Below, one piece after another: positions 22,064-32,592 of a stretch of DNA of 64,000 nt. The position numbers and the translations under genes were made by a program. The notes below the pieces were generated by a model, which saw only the letters and a list, made by a program, of their open reading frames with translations, had not been told where the DNA came from and made no database searches. Source of the DNA: Diphasiastrum complanatum (taxonomy: Eukaryota > Streptophyta > Lycopodiopsida > Lycopodiales > Lycopodiaceae); the NCBI GenBank assembly GCA_029204225.1, contig CM055114.1:18308540-18372539 (forward strand), read 5' to 3'. The stretch's first letter is position 1. Each line of letters opens with the position of its first letter.

Positions 22064-23057
22064 ATGGCTATCCCTGGAGCTGCTCCTGGAGCTGCTCCAC
22101 AGGAGGTCAATCCAATTATTATTAGAAGAGCACCCCGATTGGATCTACCCAAATATAATGGATTAACAGATCCAGCTAGATTTCTTCATATCTATGTCGA
22201 ATCCTGTGAGGTCTGTGGTGAGATTTATCCTCAAGATAAACTTAAGCTGTTTCCTATGGCCTTCACATGCACAGCACAAGATTGGTACTATAACTAAGAT
22301 GAAACTGATCGTACAGATTGGGAGGTTGTTAAACGAGCCCTTATCACACGGTTCAAACCACGGAAGTTTATGGAAGACCCTTTTCTACTTTTAAGTAAAA
22401 TTAAAATGGGAAAGCGGGAAATGGTTCGAGATTACATCAAAAGGGTGAACGTCTTAGATTTGAATGTGAACCTGAGCTGATTAATGAAAATGCCATGATT
22501 ATGTGGTTTTTGTCAGGTCTACCTAAACGGATCAGACGTGAGCTGAAACGCCATAATGAGTATGCACTTTTGCAAAATGCTATGGACGATGCAATTCGGG
22601 AGGAGGATGAAGATTCAGATGATGAGCCGAATGTCAGTATGTTGTCTTATACAACAGGGCAGACTACTACGACATCCACCATTATTGCATCAACGAATGC
22701 CAATGCTACTGCAGAAATGATGCTCAATGAGTTTGAGAAACTTGGGAAGACCCAACAGAAATAGATGCAAAAGTTGCAGTTGCAATTTCATGAGAAGATC
22801 AAGGCATTGGAAAATTTTCACAAAGAAGCGAATAAGTAACCTGAGAAGTTTGCAAAGACTTTTCCTACCAGGGAAAATATCTGGTGTTCTATTTGTACAG
22901 GAAATCACACTGTGAACGAGTGTCCTCAATTGAAAAAACGAATGGAAATCAGTGTTTGCCATCTATGTAATTCACCTGACCATGAGACTACTTTTTGCAA
23001 CTTCAACCCTCGGATAATTCAGCAATGGTATGCCCAGATATCCCATCCATAGTATGG
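22064..23057 (+). pseudogene. gypsy gag capsid and first two zinc knuckles
   Basis: Starts MAIPGAAPGAAP. The capsid segment RRAPRLDLPKYNGLTDPARF and AQDWYYN is followed by a stop at 22295-22297. Reading resumes in frame (DWEVVKRALITRFKPRKF) and shifts frame once near 22440 before MWFLSGLPKRIRRELKRH. An acidic linker follows, then two CX2CX4HX4C knuckles, CSICTGNHTVNEC and CHLCNSPDHETTFC. The Ala/Pro-Gly start and capsid style fit plant gypsy gag. One stop plus one frameshift, and a further stop after LGKTQQK, make it a pseudogene. Confidence 0.85.
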
Positions 23058-23669
23058 AGGAAATTCAGCAGCAAGACTGCGACAATATACTCTTGGATAC
23101 CCGGAACGTCTAGCTTTGCCTGCCCCACCAGAACACTCCGCTCCTCTTGCCAATTTGATGGAACCAGAACCTTACGGAAGTGCTGAGCAATGGAGCTATG
23201 GTAATGATCAGGAAGGTGGATCTTGAGAACAGTATGTCATTTATGCTGCCGCTCAACAACAAGCCTCGAGAAATTGGGCAGAGCACCACTTGGATGCCTT
23301 GCATGTGGAAAAAATCACAAAGTTGCAGAATGCCCAAATAGAGAAAAATTTGTACCATTCTGTCGTGATTGTGGATATGGGCATTGCTATAAAGACTGTC
23401 CAGCAAGACCGAAGCCACCACCAGCTACAGCACCTGTAAATTTGATAACAATCAAGCAAGGATCAGTAGCTCAGAATAAACTAAGTGCACCCTTGATGGT
23501 GGTCACCAGAGCACAAAAGCAAAAAGAACTAGTAGTGGATCCAGTACCTGCTGATTCTATACCATTGAACGATACACCAACAGCATCGGGAGTCTATCCA
23601 AATCTTAATGCAGAAAAACGAAGATATCAGGATATGAGACAGTGGACTAAACGTCTGCAAGAAGAATAG
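23058..23669 (+). pseudogene. gypsy nucleocapsid, knuckles 3 and 4 (copy A)
   Basis: After a Pro-rich stretch (LALPAPPEHSAPLANLMEPE) come two short-form knuckles: CLACGKNHKVAEC (CX2CX3HX4C) and CRDCGYGHCYKDC (CX2CX3HX4C). A stop follows GGS near 23226, and a 1-bp deletion relative to copy B shifts the frame near 23275. A basic linker with VVTRAQKQKE ends in a stop at 23667-23669. Confidence 0.8.
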
Positions 23670-23699
23670 GAACTTGAAGCTGCTAAAGTAACAGCTGAA

Positions 23700-24518
23700 G
23701 TTCGGTCTTCACCATTGCAGCCTCCAAGAAATTTACGTATAGATATGAATGATCAGTTACATCATCACGAAGAATCCTTCAAGATGACTGAATCGGAAGT
23801 ACCGCATACATAATTACTCATGAATATTTTGTCTAGCAAGATCAATATTTCATTGGGAGAGTTCCTAAAGTTAGTGCCAAAAGCAAAAGAAGTCTTAGCA
23901 CAAAAGTTAGCTCAAGAAGAATCAGAAGACCATCAGGAGCCGCTTTTTTGTGCTGAATTTGAAGAATCTAACGATGTACTCCATGTTGGAGCCGCTTGGG
24001 AAAGTGAACAAAAGAATATCACTCTACCGATACAACATAGACAATTTTCTAAAGAAGCAGCCGTGATAGATGGCGGTTCAGAAGTAAACCTAATTTCTAC
24101 AAAGCTATATACAAAATGGGGCCTTATAAAGATTAAGCCCGCTACTTTTGCTATTAAGCTAGCTGATCAAACGATAGTTCGTCCACAAGGAATGGTGGAA
24201 GATATACTTGTCAGGATTGCAGGAGTACAGTTCGTCATTACTTTTGTCGTGATGGACTTACCAGAAGCACCAAATGTCTACCGAGTTCTATTAGGACGTC
24301 CATGGTTACGAGTTGCGCAAGTAATTCATAACTGGGGTACCGGAAAAATCACTCTTGAAAATCGTGAACGTGCAGTTAAAGTTGATTCTACGACTTGGAC
24401 TATCAAACCAGTGGTTCAGAAAGCGGATGACGATTCATCAACAACGGATCACACTTGTGATCGACCAGAGAAAAAATTGGGAGTTCACTATGATTCTCAA
24501 ACGGATATTGTCAATTGA
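23700..24518 (+). pseudogene. gypsy aspartic protease (copy A)
   Basis: The retropepsin-like core lies at about 24055-24350: EAAVIDGGSEVNLIS with an active site reading D-G-G, then the second half MDLPEAPNVYRVLLGRPWL, typical of plant gypsy protease. A stop at 23811-23813 (absent in copy B) splits the N-terminal linker. The protease portion itself is open for 232 codons. A following stretch (24616-24993) is a charged linker without recognisable domain, leading toward RT. Confidence 0.82.
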
Positions 24519-25173
24519 AACGAAGCTCTTGCAACAATTGAATGTATAGCAAGATATATGTGTCAACAAGATATTCAATCAGAGTTGAGTGAGATTTCCT
24601 TATTAGATCAAAACTTTGGATACGCCAATCACGTTTCCACTAAATGTGCTGAATGTAGTCTGGATATCAACGGAACCTATACCAGATCCAATTGAGGACG
24701 ATCTCATACCAGTAAGCCATGCCTTAACTTATGATGACAATGTAGAACTTACGGATGAACAGATTCTACATCATATGGATCCGACCAGATTTGGAGTGTG
24801 TAATGTTTCTGATGAACCAGCAATCAAATCACCCAAAGCAGTTATATTGAAGGGAGACAGGATCACAGGTTCGATGACGAAGAAACAAGCAAAGCAACAT
24901 TATAATACGGACCTGAAATGGGAAAATCCCCCTCAAAAAATTGATTCAAAAGAAGTGTCACCTCTATTGGATAAAGACAAAGGAAAAGTCTAGAAGGATT
25001 CTTCAAGTCAGATTTCCAGCAAGACATCATTGTCTAGGAAGTCTTCACCTGTGAAGAAAGATTTATCATCTTGAAAGTCATCGCCTCCATGATCAATTCC
25101 TGCTAAGAAGACTAAATGAAGATCCAAGACAAGTCCTTTCGAAAAAGAACAAGCAAATGTAGTCCAACATGAT

Positions 25174-26276
25174 ATGCTAGAGCATTTTAAACGTTATACA
25201 CTGGATGATGTGGTTATCATGTTACCTAAAGCACATCGTGAATCTGAAGAACACATGCCGGAAGCATTGAATAAAGTGACACGGAAGGATCACTTTCTAT
25301 TACCTTTTACTGAAAGCATTTTGGATCGCTTTGCTAGAGCGAAAGCTTATAGTTTCCTGGATGGATTTAATGGTTACAACCAGGTTAAGATTGCACCTAT
25401 CAATCGCCACAAAACTGCTTTTGCAACAAAATGGGGCACCTATGCTTACAAAGTAATGTCGTTTGGACTCTGTAATACACCAAGTTCATTCCAAAGAGTA
25501 ATGCAATTTGCCTTTAAAGATTATTTGCAGAAATTCCTTGAAATTTACTTGGACGACTTGGGAGCTCATAGTACAGATACAGACCACCTGGATCGATTGG
25601 AGAAAGTCTTTGAAAGATGTCGCAAATATCAGATTTCTCTAAATCCAGAAAAATGCCAGATATGGGTTTCGCACAGAGTTGTGTTTGGACATGTGATATC
25701 AAGACATGGTATTGCCACCGATTATTCTAAGATCAAAGTTATTGTGAAATTGCCACCACCAGCAACAATTCGAGGAGTTTATGTGTTTATGGGTCATGCG
25801 AATTACTATTGAATTTTTATTATCTTCTTTGCGGATTTAGCATGACCTATATACAAATTAACTATTGTTCCTATTTGGACAGTAGAGGCGTTAGAAGCCT
25901 TTGAAAAATTAAAAAAAACATTAACTTTAGCACCAATATTGCGTTCTCCAGATTGGACATTAGAGTTTCATGTTCATACCGATGCCTCAAAATACGCCAT
26001 TGGATCAGTTTTGACGTAGCCAAGTGACTATAAGAAGGATTATCCTATACGATTTGCAAGCAGACAGCTTATAGATCCAGAGAAGAATTATTCAAGAACA
26101 GAACATGAAACGCTAGCCATAATTTTTTTTGTTCGAAAATTTCGTCACTACCTCATGGAAACGCACTTTGTATTTATATGGATCATCAACCGTTACTTTA
26201 CTTGGTAAATAAGACGTGTAATACTGGACGTATTGCAAGATGGTTATTATTATAGACTAAATTTGACTTTCGAATT
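25174..26276 (+). pseudogene. gypsy RT (fingers missing) and RNase H (copy A)
   Basis: RT palm motifs are present: YSFLDGFNGYNQV (motif A), FGLCNTPSSFQRVM, the catalytic box YLDDLGAHS and FGHVISRHGI. The fingers part that should precede LNKVTRKDHF is gone: an upstream linker (ESEEHMPEA) is joined directly to it. A stop at 25810-25812 ends the frame after GHANYY. RNase H follows in broken frames (FHVHTDASKYAIGSVLT, ETLAIIFFVRKFRHYL). The same deletion and stop occur in copy B. Confidence 0.87.
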
Positions 26277-27008
26277 GTGGTCAGAAAGGGGAAGCAACAT
26301 CATCTAGCCGATCACGTTTCGAGAATTGAATCCGCACTAGTTAATACTGAAGTGGATAATGAACTGCCAGACGCTGCGTTGTTCTATGTTGAAGCAATAC
26401 CTGAGTGGGCTGCAGATATTGTTGAGTACCTGATGCTAGGACAACCGAATGACTCTTTGACAAAAGTACAGAAAAGACAATTGATCCATAAGACTCAACC
26501 TTATCAATTAATTGCAGGACAATTGTATCGTCGTGGAGCAGATAATATTTTACGAAGATGTGTTTTACCGCATGAGGTACCAGATTTAATCATGTTTTCA
26601 CATGATGGCATGGGTGGAGGACACTTCTCTACAGATATTACTGTTTGCAAACTTTTGCAATCCGGTTGTTGGTGGCCTACGCTTCATAAGGACAGAGAAA
26701 ATTTTATTCGGACATGTGATGTCTGCCAACGAGCACGACGGCCTACTCGACAGAATTATGAACCCTTACATCCGGTTTTATCGCAAGAACCGTTTGAAAA
26801 ATGGGGACTGGATTATGTTGGTCCTATTCATCCTACTGCAGGAAATTCAGCAGCAAGACTGCGACAATCTACTCTTGGATACCCGGAACGTCTAGCTTTG
26901 CCTGCCCCACCAGAACACTCCGCTCCTCTTGCCAATTTGATGGAACCAGAACCTTACGGAAGTGCTGAGCAATGGAGCTATGGTAATGATCAAGAAGGTG
27001 GATCTTGA
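26277..27008 (+). pseudogene. Chimeric ORF: gypsy integrase N-terminus fused to gag linker
   Basis: This 243-codon frame starts in the RNase H-integrase connection (ADHVSRIESA) and runs through the HHCC zinc end (MGGGHFSTDITV, GCWWPT, CDVCQRARRP) to the first core aspartate (GLDYVGPIHPTA). At 26840 it crosses the duplication junction in frame into the gag-derived Pro-rich segment (LALPAPPEHSAP) and stops. It lacks the second Asp and the Glu and cannot be an active integrase. Confidence 0.88.
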
Positions 27009-28301
27009 GAACAATATGTCATTTATGCTGCCGCTCAACAACTAGCCTCGAGAAATTGGGCCAGAGCACCACTTGGATGCCTTGCATGTGGAAAAAATCA
27101 CAAAGTTGCAGAATGCCCAAATAGAGAAAAATTTGTACCATTCTGTCGTGATTGTGGATATGGGCATTGCTATAAAGACTGTCCAGCAAGACCGAAGCCA
27201 CCACCAGCTACAGCACCTGTAAATTTGATAACAATCAAGCGAGGATCAGTAGCTCAGAATAAACTAAGTGCACCCTTGATGGTGGTCACCAGAGCACAAA
27301 AGCAAAAAGAACCAGTAGTGGATCCAGTACCTGCTGATTCTATACCATTGAACGATACACCAACAGCATCGGGAGTCTATCCAAATCTTAATGCAGAAAA
27401 ACAAAGATATCAGGATATGAGACAGTGGACTAAACGTCTGCAAGAAGAATAGGAACTTGAAGCTGCTAAAGTAACAGCTGAAGTTCGGTCTTCACCATTG
27501 CAGCCTCCAAGAAATTTACTTATAGATATGAATGATCAGTTACATCATCACGAAGAATCCTTCAAGATGACTGAATCGGAAGTACCGCATACAGAATTAC
27601 TCATGAATATTTTGTCTAGCAAGATCAATATTTCATTGGGAGAGTTCCTAAAGTTGGTGCCAAAAGCAAAAGAAGTCTTAGCACAAAAGTTAGCTCAAGA
27701 AGAATCAGAAGACCATCAGGAGCCGCTTTTTTGTGCTGAATTTGAAGAATCTAACGATGTACTCCATGTTGGAGCCGCTTGGGAAAGTGAACAAAAGAAT
27801 ATCACTCTACCGATACAACATAGACAATTTTCTAAAGAAGCAGCCGTGATAGATGGCGGTTCAGAAGTAAACCTAATTTCTACAAAGCTATATACAAAAT
27901 GGGGCCTTATAAAGATTAAGCCCGCTACTTTTGCTATTAAGCTAGCTGATCAAACGATAGTTCGTCCACAAGGAATGGTGGAAGATATACCTGTCAGGAT
28001 TGCAGGAGTACAGTTCGTCATTACTTTTGTCGTGATGGACTTACCAGAAGCACCAAATGTCTACCGAGTTCTATTAGGACGTCCATGGTTACGAGTTGCG
28101 CAAGTAATTCATAACTGGGGTACCGGAAAAATCACTCTTGAAAATCGTGAACGTGCAGTTAAAGTTGATTCTACGACTTGGACTATCAAACCAGTGGTTC
28201 AGAAAGCGGATGACGATTCATCAACAACGGATCACACTTGTGATCGACCAGAGAAAAAATTGGGAGTTCACTATGATTCTCAAACGGATATTGTCAATTG
28301 A
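27009..28301 (+). pseudogene. gypsy nucleocapsid knuckles and protease (copy B)
   Basis: Same content as copy A, with the knuckles CLACGKNHKVAEC and CRDCGYGHCYKDC in a frame not disrupted by the 1-bp deletion. The linker-protease frame (27498-28301) is open for 267 codons because the TAA of copy A is GAA here. The protease active site is again D-G-G. A shared stop at 27450-27452 still separates knuckles from protease. Confidence 0.85.
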
Positions 28302-28398
28302 AACGAAGCTCTTGCAACAATTGAATGTATAGCAAGATATATGTGTCAACAAGATATTCAATCAGAGTTGAGTGAGATTTCCTTATTAGATCAAAACT

Positions 28399-30338
28399 TT
28401 GGATACGCCAATCACGTTTCCACTAAATGTGCTGAATGTAGCCTGGATATCAACGGAACCTATACCAGATCCAATTGAGGACGATCTCATACCAGTAAGC
28501 CATGCCTTAACTTATGATGACAATGTAGAACTTACGGATGAACAGATTCTACATCATATGGATCCGACCAGATTTGGAGTGTGTAATGTTTCTGATGAAC
28601 CAGCAATCAAATCACCCAAAGCAGTTATATTGAAGGGAGACAGGATCACAGGTTCGATGACGAAGAAACAAGCAAAGCAACATTATAATACGGACCTGAA
28701 ATGGGAAAATCCCCCTAAAAAAATTGATTCAAAAGAAGTGTCACCTCTATTGGATAAAGACAAAGGAAAAGTCTAGAAGGATTCTTCAAGACAGATTTCC
28801 AGCAAGACATCATTGTCTAGGAAGTCTTCACCTGTGAAGAAAGATTTATCATCTTGAAAGTCATCGCCTCCATGATCAATTCCTGCTAAGAAGACTAAAT
28901 GAAGATCCAAGACAAGTCCTTTCGAAAAAGAACAAGCAAATGTAGTCCAACATGATATGCTAGAGCATTTTAAACGTTATACACTGGATGATGTGGTTAT
29001 CATGTTACCTAAAGCACATCGTGAATCTGAAGAACACATGCCGGAAGCATTGAATAAAGTGACACGGAAGGATCACTTTCTATTACCTTTTACTGAAAGC
29101 ATTTTGGATCGCTTTGCTAGAGCGAAAGCTTATAGTTTCCTGGATGGATTTAATGGTTACAACCAGGTTAAGATTGCACCTATCAATCGCCACAAAACTG
29201 CTTTTGCAACAAAATGGGGCACCTATGCTTACAAAGTAATGTCGTTTGGACTCTGTAATACACCAAGTTCATTCCAAAGAGTAATGCAATTTGCCTTTAA
29301 AGATTATTTGCAGAAATTCCTTGAAATTTACTTGGACGACTTGGGAGCTCATAGTACAGATACAGACCACCTGGATCGATTGGAGAAAGTCTTTGAAAGA
29401 TGTCGCAAATATCAGATTTCTCTAAATCCAGAAAAATGCCAGATATGGGTTTCGCACAGAGTTGTGTTTGGACATGTGATATCAAGACATGGTATTGCCA
29501 CCGATTATTCTAAGATCAAAGTTATTGTGAAATTGCCACCACCAGCAACAATTCGAGGAGTTTATGTGTTTATGGGTCATGCGAATTACTATTGAATTTT
29601 TATTATCTTCTTTGCGGATTTAGCATGACCTATATACAAATTAACTATTGTTCCTATTTGGACAGTAGAGGCGTTAGAAGCCTTTGAAAAATTAAAAAAA
29701 ACATTAACTTTAGCACCAATATTGCGTTCTCCAGATTGGACATTAGAGTTTCATGTTCATACCGATGCCTCAAAATACGCCATTGGATCAGTTTTGACGT
29801 AGCCAGGTGACTATAAGAAGGATTATCCTATACGATTTGCAAGCAGACAGCTTATAGATCCAGAGAAGAATTATTCAAGAACAGAACATGAAACGCTAGC
29901 CATAATTTTTTTTGTTCGAAAATTTCGTCACTACCTCATGGAAACGCACTTTGTATTTATACGGATCATCAACCGTTACTTTACTTGGTAAATAAGACGT
30001 GTAATACTGGACGTATTGCAAGATGGTTATTATTATAGACTAAATTTGACTTTCGAATTGTGGTCAGAAAGGGGAAGCAACATCATCTAGCCGATCACGT
30101 TTCGAGAATTGAATCCGCACTAGTTAATACTGAAGTGGATAATGAACTGCCAGATGCTGCGTTGTTCTATGTTGAAGCAATACCTGAGTGGGCGGCAGAT
30201 ATTGTTGAGTACCTGATGCTAGGACAACCGAATGACTCTTTGACAAAAGTACAGAAAAGACAATTGATCCATAAGGCTCAACCTTATCAATTAATTGCAG
30301 GACAATTGTATCGTCGTGGAGCAGATAATATTTTATGA
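28399..30338 (+). pseudogene. gypsy linker, RT (fingers missing), RNase H (copy B)
   Basis: Repeats copy A: charged linker 28399-28776, RT palm 28957-29595 with YLDD, the same missing fingers and the same stop, then broken RNase H. It adds its own stop at 30336-30338 (TGA where copy A has CGA) just before the integrase zinc region. Confidence 0.87.
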
Positions 30339-31384
30339 AGATGTGTTTTACCGCATGAGGTACCAGATTTAATCATGTTTTCACATGATGGCATGGGTGG
30401 AGGACACTTCTCTACAGATATTACTGTTTGCAAACTTTTGCAATCCGGTTGTTGGTGGCCTACGCTTCATAAGGACAGAGAAAATTTTATTCGGACATGT
30501 GATGTCTGCCAACGAGCACGACGGCCTACTCGACAGAATTATGAACCCTTACATCCGGTTTTATCGCAAGAACCGTTTGAAAAATGGGGACTGGATTATG
30601 TTGGTCCTATTCATCCTACTGCGCAAGGATCTCACGCCTGATACATTATCGTCGCAACTGATTATATGACCAAGTGGGTTGAAGCCAAAGCTGTCAAAGT
30701 GGCTGATGCGAAATCTACGGCCAAGTTTCTATATGAAAATATTATAATCAGATTCGAATGTCTGATCGAAATTGTCAGTGATCAGGGTATACACTTTGTT
30801 AATCAAACAATAAAGTGTTTACTGGAAGATTTTTTTGTTATACACAGATTTAGTACTCCCTATTATCCATAGGGAATGGCCAAGCTGAATCTTCCAATAA
30901 GATTCTCTGCACCATTATGACAAAGACAGTTGAAGCGAGTCAGTCTGATTAGAAACATAAATTGTATGCAGCATTATGGGCATTCAGAACTGCTTACAAA
31001 AATAGTAAAGATCAAACACCTTTTCAACTGGTTTATGGTCAAGATGTTGTTATGCCAATTGAATTTTTAATTCCATCTTTACGCATAGCAACAACGGAAT
31101 GATTGAATGATGATATGTCTTTACAACTCCGTCATGAAGCGTTGCACAAATTATGTGAAACCCGATTGATAGCAGTTCATGCCTTAGCAGCAGAGAAAGC
31201 CTGTCACAAGGCATGGCACGATCGTCGATTGCACAAGCAAGATCTGGAAGCAGGAGATCTTGCATTGATATACAAAACCAAGTTGATCAAGGGTAAGTTG
31301 AAGTTTACTGGTGAAGGCCCATATAAAGTGAAGGAAATCCTGAACTATGGCAAAATAATTCTTGAGCACTTGGATGGAAAATGA
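30339..31384 (+). pseudogene. gypsy integrase, full span but frame-broken
   Basis: The zinc end and first core Asp (GLDYVGP) are followed, after a frameshift near 30635, by WVEAKAVKVADAKS, the second Asp in VSDQGIHF and, after another shift near 30870, the catalytic Glu in GNGQAESSNK. The C-terminal part continues to about 31384 (KQDLEAGDLALIYKTKL, GEGPYKVKEIL). No chromodomain follows. All three catalytic codons survive but at least three frame breaks prevent expression. Confidence 0.85.
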
Positions 31385-31853
31385 TTTGATACTCCGGTAA
31401 ATGGCAGCCGCTTACGCAAGTTTTGGCAACCTGCTCCGCCAGTTCAACAAGCCTGATCTCAATATATTTTTTAATTTTATGTGTTTTTCAATTTTTTGTT
31501 TTCAGTATTTAATTTGCTGACTTTTTTGGAAAAAGACAGTTACAAAAAAAAAAAATAAGGAAAGACTGATGAGCAAAAGTCAGGAAGTCATCAGCATAAG
31601 GAAAAGAAAACACAATATTTTGGAAAATGACTTAGAAAACCATTGTTTTGGGCAGATTTGGCCAATACAGTATCAGAAACCTTCGTTGAGCTCTCAGACT
31701 GTACATCCACCCTTGATTTATCTAAATTGAGGTGGGCGAAGGTTTCTGACAAGAGAAAATTCAATTTTTGAGTCAGAAAAATGTTCAGTGATATGCTATT
31801 TTGGGAACCTTCGCCGAGCATCATAACCTCATTATGAACCTTCGCCGACCTGC
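31385..31853 (+). other. 3' untranslated region of the gypsy element
   Basis: Non-coding. It contains AACCTTCGTTGAG and AACCTTCGCCGA(G/C) words (31680, 31806, 31837) like those in the leader, and an A-rich stretch near 31545. Confidence 0.7.
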
Positions 31854-31894
31854 GATCTTGGATTCAGGTTAGGCAAGGAAAGAAACCCACTACA
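31854..31894 (+). repeat. 3' LTR remnant (last ~41 bp)
   Basis: GATCTTGGATTCAGGTTAGG through CCCACTACA is identical to the end of the 5' LTR (20850-20890). The remainder of the 3' LTR and any polypurine tract are deleted. It is followed by ATGTC, matching the 5' target site ATGTA at four of five bases. Confidence 0.85.
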
Positions 31895-32592
31895 ATGTCG
31901 CGCGACCAAAAATAGGCCCCACATAACTCACCTTGTCCTTGAGGAAGTTGACATTATTGTTTATGATTTTGAATTAACCAATTCAAGTCGCCTTCAAAAA
32001 ACAATAAAGGAAATCATTCGTCAAAGCTGCCAAGAAAAGAATGTGTTGTTGAAGTTGGATCTTCATCAAGAAGAACAAGAGCATGTGTGGAGGCTGACCT
32101 CGGATTGCATAAGGATGAAGATAATGTTTTGATTGATAGTAATGAGGAGGATGGATCTTCCACTTCTTTACCTTTTGATGATGGAATTGATGATGTTGAA
32201 TTTAGAGGCGTGGATACAGATGAGGATATAAGTTTTGATATGAGATCCAAAAACTAGATTTTGTATAAAACTTTTTCACAATTTGAATGAATTGCACTAC
32301 TTAGGCCCTTTCTAATTTCTGTGTATTGTACCTTTTAGCAAAATTTTTGAATACTGCAATTTTTACGTATTTTAAAATTTTCTTACAAATTTACTATAAT
32401 TTTTGGTGGGTTTATTATGGACTTTTGGCAACGGGTATGATACTATAGGGCATTCTTTTTCAAAATGTGCTAAAAAGTGTCATTTTTTAACGTGATTCTA
32501 GAAATATTCCTTGTGGTTCCCATTTCCACGAAATATCACCCATTTGATATGCAACGGTGTTCATTTCATAGAAACATACAACATGGTGGCCT
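31895..32592 (+). other. Right flank of the gypsy insertion with acidic C-terminus-like reading
   Basis: From about 32040 to 32255 one frame reads VEVGSSSRRTRACVEADLG, then an Asp/Glu-rich run (DDGIDDVEFRGVDTDEDISF), ending in a stop at 32254-32256. An upstream frame around 31940-32060 reads EVDIIVYDFELTNSSRLQ. This resembles the acidic tail of a plant nuclear protein or transposase, but no family is recognised. The remainder to 32570 is AT-rich. Confidence 0.3.

Larger units (their letters stand above)
23058..26839 (+). repeat. Tandem duplication, copy A (3782 bp)
   Basis: Matches 26840-30622 in direct orientation with about 20 single-base differences and one 1-bp indel (copy B has an extra C at about 27061). 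It starts inside gag, after the second knuckle, and ends inside the integrase core. The junction joins integrase CCTACTGC to gag AGGAAATTC with no evident microhomology. Confidence 0.97.
26840..30622 (+). repeat. Tandem duplication, copy B (3783 bp)
   Basis: Second copy of 23058-26839. It continues at 30623 into the original integrase sequence that copy A has lost, which shows that the unduplicated order was gag...integrase core. Confidence 0.97.
20132..31894 (+). mobile_element. Ty3/gypsy retrotransposon (Athila/Tat-like) with internal tandem duplication and truncated 3' LTR
   Basis: An 11.8-kb insertion bounded by a near-perfect target duplication (ATGTA at 20127-20131, ATGTC at 31895-31899). 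Layout: 5' LTR, primer site, 1.15-kb leader, gag, protease, RT, RNase H and integrase. RNase H before integrase and integrase last define Ty3/gypsy. No chromodomain is seen. The internal segment 23058-26839 is repeated at 26840-30622, and the 3' LTR is reduced to its last 41 bp. Without the duplication the element would be about 8 kb. Shared frameshifts, stops and an RT deletion show it was already defective before duplicating. Athila/Tat assignment rests on the primer-site type and gag style and is tentative. Confidence 0.9.

Noticed and set aside
31103-31384. Chromodomain at the end of the gypsy integrase
   Set aside because: The C-terminal segment looks like the ordinary integrase tail (GEGPYKVKEIL). 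No chromodomain pattern is seen before the untranslated region.
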